Shown piece by piece: positions 1 through 10,337 of a DNA stretch of 64,000 bases. Source of the stretch: Neofusicoccum parvum (taxonomy: Eukaryota > Ascomycota > Dothideomycetes > Botryosphaeriales > Botryosphaeriaceae); assembly GCA_020912385.1 (NCBI GenBank), contig CP087207.1, positions 1,116,001 through 1,180,000 on the forward strand, in the 5' to 3' direction. A program made the position numbers and the translations under genes. The notes under the pieces are model-generated. The model had not been told where the DNA came from. It searched no databases and was given only the letters and a program-made list of their open reading frames with translations. The stretch's first letter is position 1; each line of letters starts with the position of its first letter.

Positions 1-517
1 GCACCATCCCAGCTGGCCGGATATGTACCCGCATGCGTGCGCGACTCAAAAGTATGATTGCCGATCGACATATGATCAGTTGATCGAGCCCAGACGTGTG
101 GCGAAGATCGTGTGAGGATTTTCCGGAGTCTAATATGGGCGTTTCCATTTTTGTGGGATTGTCTGTTCGTTGGAGGTGTGGTCGCGGCGCAGAGCACCTT
201 GTCGTTTCGATGCTTACCTCGACTTCAATCAACGGATTTGAGGAGGATCACTCGGCTTTCACCAGTTGCGTGGGAAGAATTATTTGGAGGAAGATCCGTT
301 TTGAATAGTTTGCACAAGAAAGAACAAGCTGAGTGCCGAACAAGAAGTAGTATATTTACAGAGAACCTCCCAGTATGTCCACACACGGAGATATGCACAG
401 CAGCTTATCAATCCGCACGAGCTTCTCTTCCGAACCTCATCGGTTTTCTCTCTCACCGGTTTTTGCTTTCTTTTCCCCAAAACCTCACTCCTTCTATCTC
501 CAAACTCCTAGGAAACT
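1..517. other. Intergenic, left edge
   Basis: No gene is recognisable here. The stretch lies downstream of the minus-strand secreted protein that ends at 518, so part of it is probably that gene's 3' untranslated region. Short open frames on both strands have no recognisable domains or splice-compatible partners. Confidence 0.5.
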
Positions 518-2569
518 TTACACGTACACGTACTCGACGGCGCACGGTCCCTCAGGTTCCTCGGCGGACGCGCCGTCGACGGAAGCCGTCGACTCGGTCT
601 CGGTCTCGGAGCCCGTGAAGCCCTCGGCGCCGCGGTGCGGGAAGCCAGAAGGCCAGGCAGTGGGCCAGGCGGTGGGCCAGCCTTGGCCGGGAGTGTACGC
701 GGGCCAGCCACCGGCCACCGGCGTGGTGGCGGTGGTGGGCTCTTCAGCGGCACCTCCGTCGACAGCGCTAGTGGCCGTGGGCGCGGCGCTCGAGGCGGCG
801 GCGGTGGAGGGAGCGTCGACCTGTGTGGCGGCGGAGGATGAGCGAGTCTGCGTCAGAAGGGTGGTGGGAGTGTTGACAGGGGCAGTGGTGGCCGGGGCAG
901 AAGAAGCGGGAGCAGACGACTCCGCGACGGGCGCGGAGACGGAGGACTCAACGGCAACGGGGGCAGAGGACTCTGCGGCAGGGGCACTGGTGGCTGCAGG
1001 GGCACTGGTGGCAGCGGGGGCAGAGGTGCTGGAGGGGGCCTGGCTAGTGGGTGAGCTTGCTGCTGCTGAAGACGCACCTGCGCTGCTGCTGCTAGTCGAT
1101 TCCGTGGTGGTGGTGGTGCCGTCGAGGCTCAGACAGGCGAAGGACATCTTCTTGGTGGAGGCGGAAGAGCCACCGTAGGCAACGGCCGTTGAGAGGTCCC
1201 AGGTCATGCTGACGTAGGGCCAGCAGATGCGGCCGTCGCTCATGGTGACCATGTCGCCGGCAACGAAGGTGTCCTTGACGCTGAAAGCCTCGCCGACCTT
1301 GGCGCCGGTGGAGTCGACCTGCTGGAAGAAAGTGCCAGCGAAGTCGCCAGTGCAGCCCATGGCAATGACAGGGCACTGGGGGTTGGCGGCCTCCTCCCAG
1401 GTGACCACGGCGTTGGAGTCGCCGAAGGTGGCGACGTGGGCGTTCGAGGCATCGTTGTCACCCTTCTTGATCCAGTTGACCTGGCTGTCACCGTCGGCAG
1501 AACCGACCGTGGAGGTGGCCTGCTCGCCGGAGAGGGTGTTCTTGTCGCTCATAATGGCGATGGCAACGTTACGGTTGTTGGTGCGGTTGTTGACGTGAGT
1601 GTAACCATCACCCATCCAGTCGTTGACGGTGACGTCCGTGGCACCGCGGGAGACCCAGGAGAAAGCGTACTTGGAGGTGCTGCCGAAGCGGGCGAGACCG
1701 CTGTAGCTGCCCGACATGCCACCCATGGGCTCACCGGAGCCACCGTTGGTGGTGTTCTCGTTGGAGATCTTCTGGCCAGCGGTGGTCATGCCAGTCGTGC
1801 CGGTGTTGAGCCAGATGGCACCCTGGTCCTCAGCACAGATGGAAGCGAAAGGAGCAGCGTCAGCAGCCTCGAACGCAATACCGGTGTTGTGGGAGCAGCC
1901 CCACGAGCTGGAAGCGCCGTCGATGGTGGTCAGCGTGCCGTCCTCCTTGATGTACAGGATAGAGTCGCCGTAGTGGCCTGAGGCATCGCCAGAGTAGTCG
2001 GTGATGACGATGTAGGCACCGTAGAGACCAGCCGCAGAAGAGTAAACAAGATCACCGTTAATATCGGGGGAAGCAGAGAGACCATCGCTGGCGTGGACAT
2101 CAGGGCCGCCGAGCCAGGTCTTCCAGGTCTGCTCGCCAGAGGTGTAACGGTAGACAACAGCAACGGGGGTGTCGGACGGAGGAGCGTTGGTGGTGCCAGA
2201 GGGCATGGCCTCGTTCACCATGATAGCAAAGCCATCGTCGTGAGCAACAAGACCACCGGCCTCCTTGGCGCCGGAAATGGTCACAGTGGTGCCAGTGGCG
2301 GCGAAGGTGGAGGGGTCGACCTGCTGGACGTGGACATCGGTCTCGCTGCCGTCCAGGTAGGCAAGGTAAGCAGACTTGCCGTCGGGAGAGACAGCGAAGG
2401 GGGTCCTGCGGTGGTGGGGGATGCTGGTCCAGTAGGCCTCCTTGACAGGGCCGAAGGCAAAGTCGAGAGCCAAGGTGTCGACATGCTTCTCGAGGTTGGA
2501 CTCAGTAAGGGCTGCGGTAGTGCTCTGCACAGCAGAGAGCAGCAGAAGAGCGAAGGAAGGCACCAGCAT
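518..2569 (-). CDS. Secreted Ser/Ala/Thr-rich protein with globular N-terminal half
   Basis: Single-exon gene for 683 residues. It opens with a signal peptide (MLVPSFALLLLSAVQSTTAA, cleavage near residue 20). Residues about 25-450 are a Gly/Ser/Asp-rich globular region with repeated short strand-like blocks such as FAVSPDGKSAYLAYLDG and DGFAIMVNE, which resemble blades of a beta-propeller; that fold is inferred, and I recognise no named family. From about residue 470 the chain becomes low-complexity Ser/Ala/Pro/Thr sequence with repeated TSAPAA units, typical of an O-glycosylated cell-wall stalk. The C-terminus has a repeated PTAWP motif and ends without a clear GPI-anchor hydrophobic tail, so wall attachment is unproven. 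The ATG is the first in frame and gives a clean signal peptide. A weak TATA-like element lies about 100 bp upstream (2668-2676). The coding call is secure; the function is unknown. Confidence 0.88.
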   Translation of the reverse strand: MLVPSFALLLLSAVQSTTAALTESNLEKHVDTLALDFAFGPVKEAYWTSIPHHRRTPFAVSPDGKSAYLAYLDGSETDVHVQQVDPSTFAATGTTVTISGAKEAGGLVAHDDGFAIMVNEAMPSGTTNAPPSDTPVAVVYRYTSGEQTWKTWLGGPDVHASDGLSASPDINGDLVYSSAAGLYGAYIVITDYSGDASGHYGDSILYIKEDGTLTTIDGASSSWGCSHNTGIAFEAADAAPFASICAEDQGAIWLNTGTTGMTTAGQKISNENTTNGGSGEPMGGMSGSYSGLARFGSTSKYAFSWVSRGATDVTVNDWMGDGYTHVNNRTNNRNVAIAIMSDKNTLSGEQATSTVGSADGDSQVNWIKKGDNDASNAHVATFGDSNAVVTWEEAANPQCPVIAMGCTGDFAGTFFQQVDSTGAKVGEAFSVKDTFVAGDMVTMSDGRICWPYVSMTWDLSTAVAYGGSSASTKKMSFACLSLDGTTTTTESTSSSSAGASSAAASSPTSQAPSSTSAPAATSAPAATSAPAAESSAPVAVESSVSAPVAESSAPASSAPATTAPVNTPTTLLTQTRSSSAATQVDAPSTAAASSAAPTATSAVDGGAAEEPTTATTPVAGGWPAYTPGQGWPTAWPTAWPSGFPHRGAEGFTGSETETESTASVDGASAEEPEGPCAVEYVYV

Positions 2570-4862
2570 GCTGGGCAGATTTCAAAGAATGACTGTAAAG
2601 AATGACTAGCGCTAAACGCTGGAAGGAAAGCGGGTGGGGAGGTGAGTAGCGGTTGGCTCGCCGCCTGTATATGTATCTGGTCGCCGCCTCATATTGCAAT
2701 ACGAGAATCATGTCAAGGCCCGCACGCCGGACATTTGTGGCCCCGCGGTGCAGGCGCTGGGCGTGTTTTGTTTTGATGGGGCTCAGCGGAGGTTTGACCA
2801 CGACGGGCGCCGCCTTACTCGCTTGAAACGGAGCAGGGGCGCGGGGCCGGGAGATCGCGTTTCACGCCTGCCTTACGGAAACATCCCATCAGTGCTCAGA
2901 GCTCACCAGCCGCGTCGAGCTGGCCCGCGGCCTATTTCCGTCGGTGAGGTGGCGTGCTGTCTGCCAGACGCCCCGGCCGCCGGCCCATGGGGGACACGAG
3001 ATCGATAGAGTAGTTTTAGTCAGACGGTTTTCACCGCTGGACGACGTCCACGGGAAACGCCACCGGCCGTCGAGGATGAGGGGAGAAGGCCTGAGCAATC
3101 TCCGCCGCGCGCGTCCGGTCAGGAGTTCGACATCACGTCGAGGTGCTGGGCAAACAGGCAGGCTGGGGTCCCCTTCCTGGCCGGCAGGGCCAAACGCGGT
3201 GCTTGGCCAGGGAGCTTGTGTGCCGTCACTTGGCGCATTGTCCAGATTGCGTTGCGATGCTGGCGTCGCTGCTTCAGCCGCCTGTCAGCCAAGACTTGTC
3301 CAGCAACGAGCGGGGTGCGTAGCAGACAGATGACGGCGGGGCTTGGGCGGCGGCAAGGCGGCGGCAGTCGTTGGCACACGGGAGCGGGACGAGGGGTGGA
3401 TTGCAGGAGGTGCAGCTGGGAGCGCTCCCGGGGCGCGTCGAGGCGCCGGACCCGGCCAGGAAACGCGCAGAGGGCCAGACCACGGCGCAGAGTGATTGCA
3501 GGCCCGAATTTCCACCCCCGAGCGCGCAGGCCGCCGGCACGTTGATCCGACCCGCCAGGCACCGATCGGGTCGGAAGCGAAACCTGCACGGGCTCAACAC
3601 CACACCATGCCGTGACAGGCCGCCCTCTCCGGTGCTGCGCTCCTGCTCTCGCATCCCATCGGCAGCCCCACCAGCAGCGCTGCCCCTCCTGCACCCGCGG
3701 GCTCCGCGTCTGCATCGTCCAGCCACCGATGCAGCCTGTCTCGAACGTCTCTGGAAACAGCATGCTCGCACCGTCTTCCCCGAAGTCCCGCTCTTCGTGA
3801 TCCCGTCCCCGGTGCGCCCCTGCACGCCGGCCTCGCATTCATCTGTTCTGTTCCGTTTACCCGACTCGGAATCGCCCCGACTGCTCTCCTGACTCTCGTC
3901 GTCCCTGGACCAAGCGCCTCACCTTCAATCGCCCCAGCTCCGTGTGCTCGCACAGCATCTCAATTTACACCGCCTCTCTCGCTGTCATGGCATGGGACGA
4001 GACTGATCAGTCCACGCCTTCGTCTGCTCTGCACCGACGTGAACCCACAGCACCAGCCATCCTAGCCCTGTCCCAGGCGTGCAGAATCAAGTTGAAGACC
4101 GTCGCCAAAACTGCATCCCACCCCCAATTCAAGTTACTGTCCACGGTATCTCAACTTCTCCTCGCGCACTTCACAAACCCACCTCTCGGTTTGCTCGGAC
4201 ATCCTCGTACCCGGGCGACGTCACCCCAGCTGCGGCTGCCACTGCCGTGCTTCTAATTCAAACTGACTTCTCCCGCTACCACGGTACCCCTGGAACGCTC
4301 GGCCAGCTTTTCCACCAACTGTGGATCACCGACCATGTCAACCCTGCAAACCCTAAGGCCACCCTCTATAAACAAGTCTGCTGTTCAAGGGGACAGATGA
4401 ACAAGCAGTATTACTACCACAAGTGCCAGGCTTACGACGACTATGCAGGCTTCTCAATCGGATTCAGTGAGATGGAGACATCCTTGTCTCAAGTGATGAG
4501 ATCGCTCACAGATGCGCCGGGGTAGGCTTCTCCATTACCTAACTTGCTGTGTCATACATTGGACACCTACAGTGAGCATGTAGATGGATTACTACTCTAG
4601 GGGTTCCCAGGAAGCCATCATGTGCTTGATCCCAGACAACTCCGCCATTTCTTTGCACTGACATTCTAGACGAGCTGTAGAATGGCACTCATAGTGTCTT
4701 CAATGGAGAGCAGAAGGAGAAACTCGCCATGATGAGTATCAGTAGTCTTAATGTGCCCCTAGGTCACGAACACCAATATGCCCGGCAAATCAATCCACCC
4801 TCATCGCAGCATTACATATAACTAGTGTTAGACTGACTAACTGTCCTTCTATTTCCCACACC
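2570..4862. other. Intergenic, 2.3 kb
   Basis: Holds the promoter of the minus-strand secreted protein at its left end and the 3' flank of the FMN enzyme at its right end. Sequence between about 2800 and 3900 is GC-rich with open frames on both strands that look like chance. One doubtful short plus-strand frame (3987-4256) is listed separately. I see no mobile-element or RNA gene. Confidence 0.5.
3987..4256 (+). CDS. Doubtful short ORF
   Basis: An ATG-initiated frame of 89 residues beginning MAWDETDQSTPSS. An overlapping plus-strand frame runs on to 4525 and contains a tyrosine-rich stretch (QMNKQYYYHKCQAYDDYAG). The two might be exons of one spliced gene, but I could not find a convincing donor/acceptor pair joining them and I recognise no domain. 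Reported only because the amino-acid composition is less biased than in the neighbouring chance frames. It may well be non-coding. Confidence 0.15.
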   Translation: MAWDETDQSTPSSALHRREPTAPAILALSQACRIKLKTVAKTASHPQFKLLSTVSQLLLAHFTNPPLGLLGHPRTRATSPQLRLPLPCF

Positions 4863-6336
4863 TCAATTGTTCGCCGCTCGATCTCCAGGATATTCGACTC
4901 TCCTGATAATGCTCCGATCACACCCCTCAATATTCTTGATGCCCGCAAGTCCCATGCTCTGGTCCAAATCTGCGAGAATACCCTTCATCACGTCGCGCGC
5001 TCCGGCCTTACCAGCAATACCGAGTCCATATACCCACGGCCTGCCGATACAGACAGCCTTCGCCCCGAGAGACAACGCTTTGATTATGTCAACGCCGGTT
5101 CGGGTACCGCTGTCAAACAGGACAGTGAGTTTGTCTCCAACCGCATCCACAACCTCTGGAAGCATAGTCAGCGAGCCAATGGCTCCATCAAGTTGGCGGC
5201 CACCATGGTTGGACACAATGATGCCTTGCACACCGGCTTCTACGGCCTTGAGAGCGTCGGCGGGGTGCTGGATGCCCTTCAGGATAATAGGCCCATCCCA
5301 GTTCTTTCGCAAGAGCTCAATTTGCTCCCCTACATGCACTGTCAGCAGGTTCCCCGGCATCTCTCTAATGGAACAGTACTCACAGCTGTGTGCTACGCCT
5401 GAGAAGCAGATCGCCACCCACTCCTGCGCCGCCACGATGATATCGTCCTCCACCTCTTTACCATGCTTCTCCTTAAACTTCCGTCTGAACACCGGATCGG
5501 AGAACGCAACATCGCATCCAATTCCTTTGACAAAGGGCACGTACGCTTGATCAAGGTCCCACGGACGCCACGCCATCGCCCATGTGTCAAGTGTCACTAC
5601 AAGCGCCGTGTAGCCGTTGTTTTTCGCGCGATTGAGGATCTTTGATTTATCAGCTTCTTGCCCCTGGATACCTTACATTTAGCAGAATAAGTTTCAAGCT
5701 CACTGATACGGTGACCTCATCATCGTGCGGCCAGTATAGCTGGAACCACCTCTTTCCTGCCCCACTCGCCTTCGCAACCTCTTCAATCGTCGACGAGGCA
5801 GCCGTGCTCAGGATGTACGGCACGCCTATCTCAGCCGCGATCTCCGCAACACCCGTTTCCTTCTCTGCGTGGAAGAGGCTCTGCACGCCGACGGGCGAGA
5901 AGAGGAGGGGGGTCTCGTACTCCTCGCCGAAGAGCTTGACCTTCAAGTCGCGGTTTGTGGTCGGCACCAGCATGCGAGGAATGAGCTGTCAGCACAGGAA
6001 CGTCAGCACGCATGATTTCCCCGCTCCTCCACTCATGCTCGATGTTTCTCTACAACGACAACATCGCTCGCTGCGAAGAATTTAGAGCCTTACTTTCCAC
6101 GCCCTGAACGCAGCGCGATTGGCATCCATGGTCGCTCGCTCGCCCGCTCCGCCCGCAATGTACGCGTAGCTGCGCGCGCTCATGCCCTTCTCGGCCTGCG
6201 CCTCGAGCTTGTTCGGGTCTGTCGTCACGGCTGGGAAGACGTTGTGCATCATGCCCTTGAAGTAGATTTCGTTCTGGAACGCGCCGTACTTGCGCGCACC
6301 GGGCGCCGCAGCGGGGACGCCTTGGGTGGAGGCCAT
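4863..6336 (-). CDS. FMN-dependent alpha-hydroxy acid dehydrogenase/oxidase (lactate 2-monooxygenase-like)
   Basis: Spliced gene with exons 6336-6094, 5985-5704, 5639-5384 and 5329-4863, giving 415 residues. It is a TIM-barrel FMN enzyme that oxidises L-2-hydroxy acids such as lactate or glycolate. Hallmarks are the VTLDTW strand, Lys278 in ILKGIQ, the active-site His302 and Arg305 in SNHGGRQ, and the phosphate-binding DSGTRTG and GRPWVYGLG segments. Lys/His/Arg spacing equals that of yeast cytochrome b2 (349/373/376). There is no heme-binding N-terminal domain, so it is not a flavocytochrome. The TLDTW..WRPWDLD region resembles lactate 2-monooxygenase more than glycolate oxidase. Intron 3 is 54 nt and free of stops, so unspliced reading would insert 18 residues; splicing it restores the family motif AHSWEQ. 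No signal peptide; peroxisomal or cytosolic location cannot be decided because no SKL-type tail is present. Confidence 0.9.
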
Positions 6337-6800
6337 TGTCGATGAGTCCGCAATTCGAGTCGGATAATGCTGAGGGTGGGTGAGAGAGGAGGAGTGCGGG
6401 GATCGAGGTGGAAAATAATATTTGAATGCTGATGCATCAATTCCGCTGAGGGGTTGCTCAGCCTCGGGAACCGGTAGCTGGTTACCTTGCGCGGAACGCA
6501 AGCTCCCCGCCTCGGTCGGTGACGTATGCGGGGAAGCTTGAGCTGGGGGAACTGACAGAAGACAATAATTCAACGGACCGCGGTCAACAATTGAGCTAAG
6601 TTAAAGCAGTGGATGCCTCCGATGCGCTTCTAAAACATATGACATACAGAATATAAATATGAATATTATTCTACAGCTACCATTATCTTCACAACGCAGC
6701 GTACTGGCCACGCCGCCTTCGCAAAAGAGTACACCTTATAAAACATTAGACATAAGGTCATAAATTCCTCTCCTTTACCTCTCCTAAATCACTAACAGCA
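6337..6800. other. Intergenic: FMN-enzyme promoter and lipase 3' flank
   Basis: Both neighbours lie on the minus strand, so this holds the upstream region of the FMN enzyme and the AT-rich 3' untranslated region of the lipase (around 6640-6780). No gene is seen. Confidence 0.5.
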
Positions 6801-8183
6801 TTAAGAAGTAGCATAAGCCATCAACCCCGGCTCCACTAGCCTCTTATCCGGATATGTCAACAACAGCGCCGCAGCCAGCACCACCAACCCCTCCGTCTCC
6901 AGCAGATCCTGCAACCCCAACCCGGGCGCCAGCACGCTCGAGCACACACTCGCCAGATCCAACCTTCCGACCTGCCCCGGCCCCTCGTGCGTCAACGCAT
7001 CCACCACCAACGCATACGTCAACGGATTCAGCAGCATGCTCTCGTGCGTGTACAGCCCGCCCGCCGGCTGCCCCTTGCACACAACCTGCACCTCCGTATT
7101 CGTGACCCCGACGCCGCGCGCGTCGCCCACAAACGCGCTCGCCGCGGCCCCGCTCTGCGGCTGGACGATCTCGTCCAGGAAGCCGCTGAACAGCGACGTG
7201 GTCGGGACGTACGCATCGGCGCCGCCGCGGGCCCTCAACACGGCCACGAAGCGCGAGCTGTACTCCTGCTGCACGACGCTCGGGGCGCAGGGGCCCAAGC
7301 CCAGGCCGGTGCCGCCGGGCGACAGGCAGATGGCGTTGGCCAGCACGGTGCCGTGCAGGTCGGCCGACACGGGCACCAGGTCCGACACCAGGCGGCGCGT
7401 GGACGGCCAGTAGGTCAGGGCCCACTGGGCGTCGAGGCCGCCCTGCGACCAGCTGACCACGCTCACGTTGCGCGCGCCCGCGATGCCGCTGACGTAGTTG
7501 ATCGCGTACGCGACGTGCTCGGCGTTGGCCTGCGCGTCGCCCAGCAGCGCGCCCGGCACGTTGAGCCAGACCGGGTCGGCGTAGGGCACGTCGGTGAGCA
7601 GCTTGCGGAGGTTGGACGCGAAGTTGATCCCGCCGTAGGAGCCGGTCCCCGGGACGAGGATGGTGGGCGGCTTGCGGCCGTAGGTGAAGCTGGGCGGGAT
7701 GTAGATGGCGGCGCGGAGGGCTTGCTCGCTGAGGGAGTAGGGCGCGTCGCCGGGGGCTTTTTGCGGATAGATGGGCGTGGTGGGGTTGCGGGGGTTGCTG
7801 TTGGTCTGTGAGTTTTCGCCCGTGGTGAGGATGCCGAGGGCTTCGGTGATGGTCATCGTGGTCAGGCCGGCTGCGATCTGGTTTGCTATATTTTTGTACA
7901 TGTTGGTGGGCGTCGCGGAGTAGATCTGTCTGATCCTGTCTTGGGCTTGTTGGACGCTGGTCGGCGTTGATGTTGGCTTGGCTTTCTGCAGCTGCGACAG
8001 GATAGCTGCCGGATCTGTCAGGCCGTCGAGGGCCCCGAGGATGCCGCTGAGAAGCTGCCTCTTGTCGAGGAGCTCAGCATCGACAGGTGAGTTAAGCTCA
8101 TCTTGTGGCACGGGAGCTGGGACACCATTGGCTTGGTGCAAGAGAAATGCTCCAAATATGAGACAAGCCCTGAATAAATGCAT
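6801..8183 (-). CDS. Secreted CALB-like lipase
   Basis: Single-exon gene for 460 residues, an alpha/beta-hydrolase of the Candida antarctica lipase B type that hydrolyses ester bonds in lipids outside the cell. Signal peptide at residues 1-20 (cleavage after QANG), then a propeptide with a dibasic KR at 41-42, a likely Kex2 site. The catalytic triad is readable: Ser246 in SWSQGG (TWSQG in CALB), Asp337 in FLDEIVQP (the same DEIVQP segment as CALB), and His380 in YTHESML. The oxyanion-side motif VPGTGSYG (177-184) is also present. About 110 residues between the KR site and the conserved core are longer than in CALB. The coding DNA is very GC-rich, which opens long mirror frames on the other strand. 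A TATATAG box lies 91 bp upstream. Confidence 0.92.
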   Translation of the reverse strand: MHLFRACLIFGAFLLHQANGVPAPVPQDELNSPVDAELLDKRQLLSGILGALDGLTDPAAILSQLQKAKPTSTPTSVQQAQDRIRQIYSATPTNMYKNIANQIAAGLTTMTITEALGILTTGENSQTNSNPRNPTTPIYPQKAPGDAPYSLSEQALRAAIYIPPSFTYGRKPPTILVPGTGSYGGINFASNLRKLLTDVPYADPVWLNVPGALLGDAQANAEHVAYAINYVSGIAGARNVSVVSWSQGGLDAQWALTYWPSTRRLVSDLVPVSADLHGTVLANAICLSPGGTGLGLGPCAPSVVQQEYSSRFVAVLRARGGADAYVPTTSLFSGFLDEIVQPQSGAAASAFVGDARGVGVTNTEVQVVCKGQPAGGLYTHESMLLNPLTYALVVDALTHEGPGQVGRLDLASVCSSVLAPGLGLQDLLETEGLVVLAAALLLTYPDKRLVEPGLMAYATS

Positions 8184-10337
8184 GACTGTGATTGCTGGAG
8201 CAGAGGAAGCCTAAAGCAACAGCGGGTGGGAGTACAAGATGACAGCCTTTCCTACTTCCGGGTTGCACGAACACTATATAGCGCAGTCACCGCAATGACG
8301 CCAGTGGAACAAGATACCGCAAGCTGCCGGTTCATCCACATCATGGACGAATACGAGCTGAAGTTCGACGGGGGTGCCGCCAGAGAGCTCCAGCGTCAGT
8401 TGAAGCTTGGACGGATCAGGGTAAGATGTGCAAGTGCCGTATGCCATGGAATGCTCATGAGCTGCAAGACACTGCAAGGCTACACTCCCCTCCTGGGAAT
8501 TAATACTTAGATGCGCAGCAGCGGGAACGGGGATGCGCTTTGGGAGCGCTGATGGGCGCTTTTGGAAGGCGGCAGCTGGGGTCAACCAGGCGGACGGGCG
8601 AATCTCCGTGCGAGGCGACTGAGCGGGACGGCAGCTGGGCGGGATCGGCATTGTCAAAAAAAGAAGCGGAAGCCTCGGGCTATCGTGATCGATCGTGGCC
8701 CGGCCAGGCCTTGGCGACTTGCATGGCGGCTAAGATACACAGTGCCTTCAAGGCCGGCGTGGACACCGGCACAGCTCACGCAGGCGGCGCTGGATATGCT
8801 TCCACCAGCCGGCTCTAGAAGGCACATGTCCAGCCGCTGCCGAGCGACACCGTGTTTCGAGGGGACGGAGAGCCTGTGGAGACAGTCAGCCTCGACGCTG
8901 CTTGGTTTTTTGCTTGCTGGGGTGGCCCTTGCGATCAGGGGCAGCTGGGATAGGGGAGGCGCGATCTGGCCCGCCGTGTCGGTGAAGATCACCAGGCGAG
9001 AGTGAAAAATTGCTTGGTGGCAGGTGGTGGTGAGGAGTGCCGAGGCTCCTGGGAAAGAGGCTAGCGACCGAAAAGCGAAGGCTCGCTGCTGTCGGAAGGC
9101 CGTTCCGGATTCGCGATGCGCTCGACGGGCGATGGCGGGCTCGCTGGTGAGAGCGCTCCCAGATGGCCGCCGTGCCCGCGAAGGTTCAAGCAGCCGGACG
9201 TAGGAAATGAGGTGGAAGACGAGGCTTGCCGCCGTCGGCGCCCTGGCGCTCCAGCACGCCGCCTCCCGAAACGCCGGTGCGCGCGAGGGCGCCGGTACAC
9301 ACCTGCGGGCTACCCGGCGGGAGGCGACCAGAGACCGAATCCTCAGAATCCCCATCCGGGCTTTGGGCTACTCGTACCATCCCGCGGACCCTGGGTCCAA
9401 CCTCAACAGGACCCAGAGCTCTCCGCTCTGCCCGCCTGGCAGTTGCTTGATGCTGCATAGCAGACGAGCCGCCGCCTTGTGCTCGGCACCACGCCGCCCC
9501 AGGCGGCAGAGTCGGGCAGACCAGAGCGGCTGTTGGGCACTGTCACTGTGGAACAGCGCTGCTTGGAGCTGCTTGTGAAGCGGCCGTTTCCCGGGCGTTT
9601 TGTGCTGGCGCAGCCCTCGCGCTCCTTCATCACGCTTCCCACCGCGCTGTCCCTCACCTTCGACTTCGCTTTCGCGTCATGCATGCCGCAAGAGTCCGTG
9701 TGGAAGCGCTATCGAACGCTCTGCCGGCCTGTCCGTCAACGCCACCCGGCCAATGCGCCCATCTTCAACGCTCGCCAGCACCGCGAGCGAGATGCCAACG
9801 GCCCAGAACTGCACGCTGATGCACGCAACAGAGATCGCCGACGCAGACGCACGATCATGCAAGATCTAGATCGCAACACATGGCAGTCGCGAGGGTCTAG
9901 AGCTGGAGCAGGTGGGAGCAGCCGCAGCTACCAGCGGGCGTCTTGGCAACCACGCCCGCTACAGCGTTATCTCTCAGCCTCAGCTCGCCACAGGCCTGGT
10001 GCTGGTGCCTATCTCGTGGCCTGTTCCTTGTTTCGGACTCGATCTGGTAATCTGGAGATCCCCATTTGGATGCCACGGGCGGCACCTTCCTCCACATGTG
10101 TAGTAGCTCCGTTTTAGCCCTGAATCTTCTCTTGCGCGCCCAGCTCTGGACGCCCTTTGCGCCTCTGGCCTGAGCTCTGCTGGTGCCGAGATCGCGACGT
10201 TCAACCTTTGAAAAGAAGCTTGGGCTCGCCATGCATTCCTCAACTCCCACACAGTCTTTGCTGCGTTCTCGTGTGCACTGTCACCCGTTCAGTTGCTGGC
10301 TTTTTGCCTGCTCTTCCTCCTGAGCACTCGCTTTGCA
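8184..10337. other. Intergenic, 2.15 kb, divergent promoter region
   Basis: Lies between the lipase (leftward) and the WSC-hydrolase (rightward), so it should hold both promoters. I see no spliceable gene, tRNA or transposon. Several open frames of 60-230 codons lack recognisable domains and overlap one another on both strands. Confidence 0.5.
8274..8280 (-). promoter_or_regulatory. TATA box of the lipase gene
   Basis: TATATAG on the minus strand, 91 bp upstream of the lipase ATG, a normal distance for a fungal TATA element plus short leader. Confidence 0.5.

Noticed and set aside
3119..3838. 239-codon minus-strand frame
   Set aside because: Arg/Gly/Cys-rich translation without hydrophobic core or domain, overlapped by other open frames; taken as chance in GC-rich DNA.
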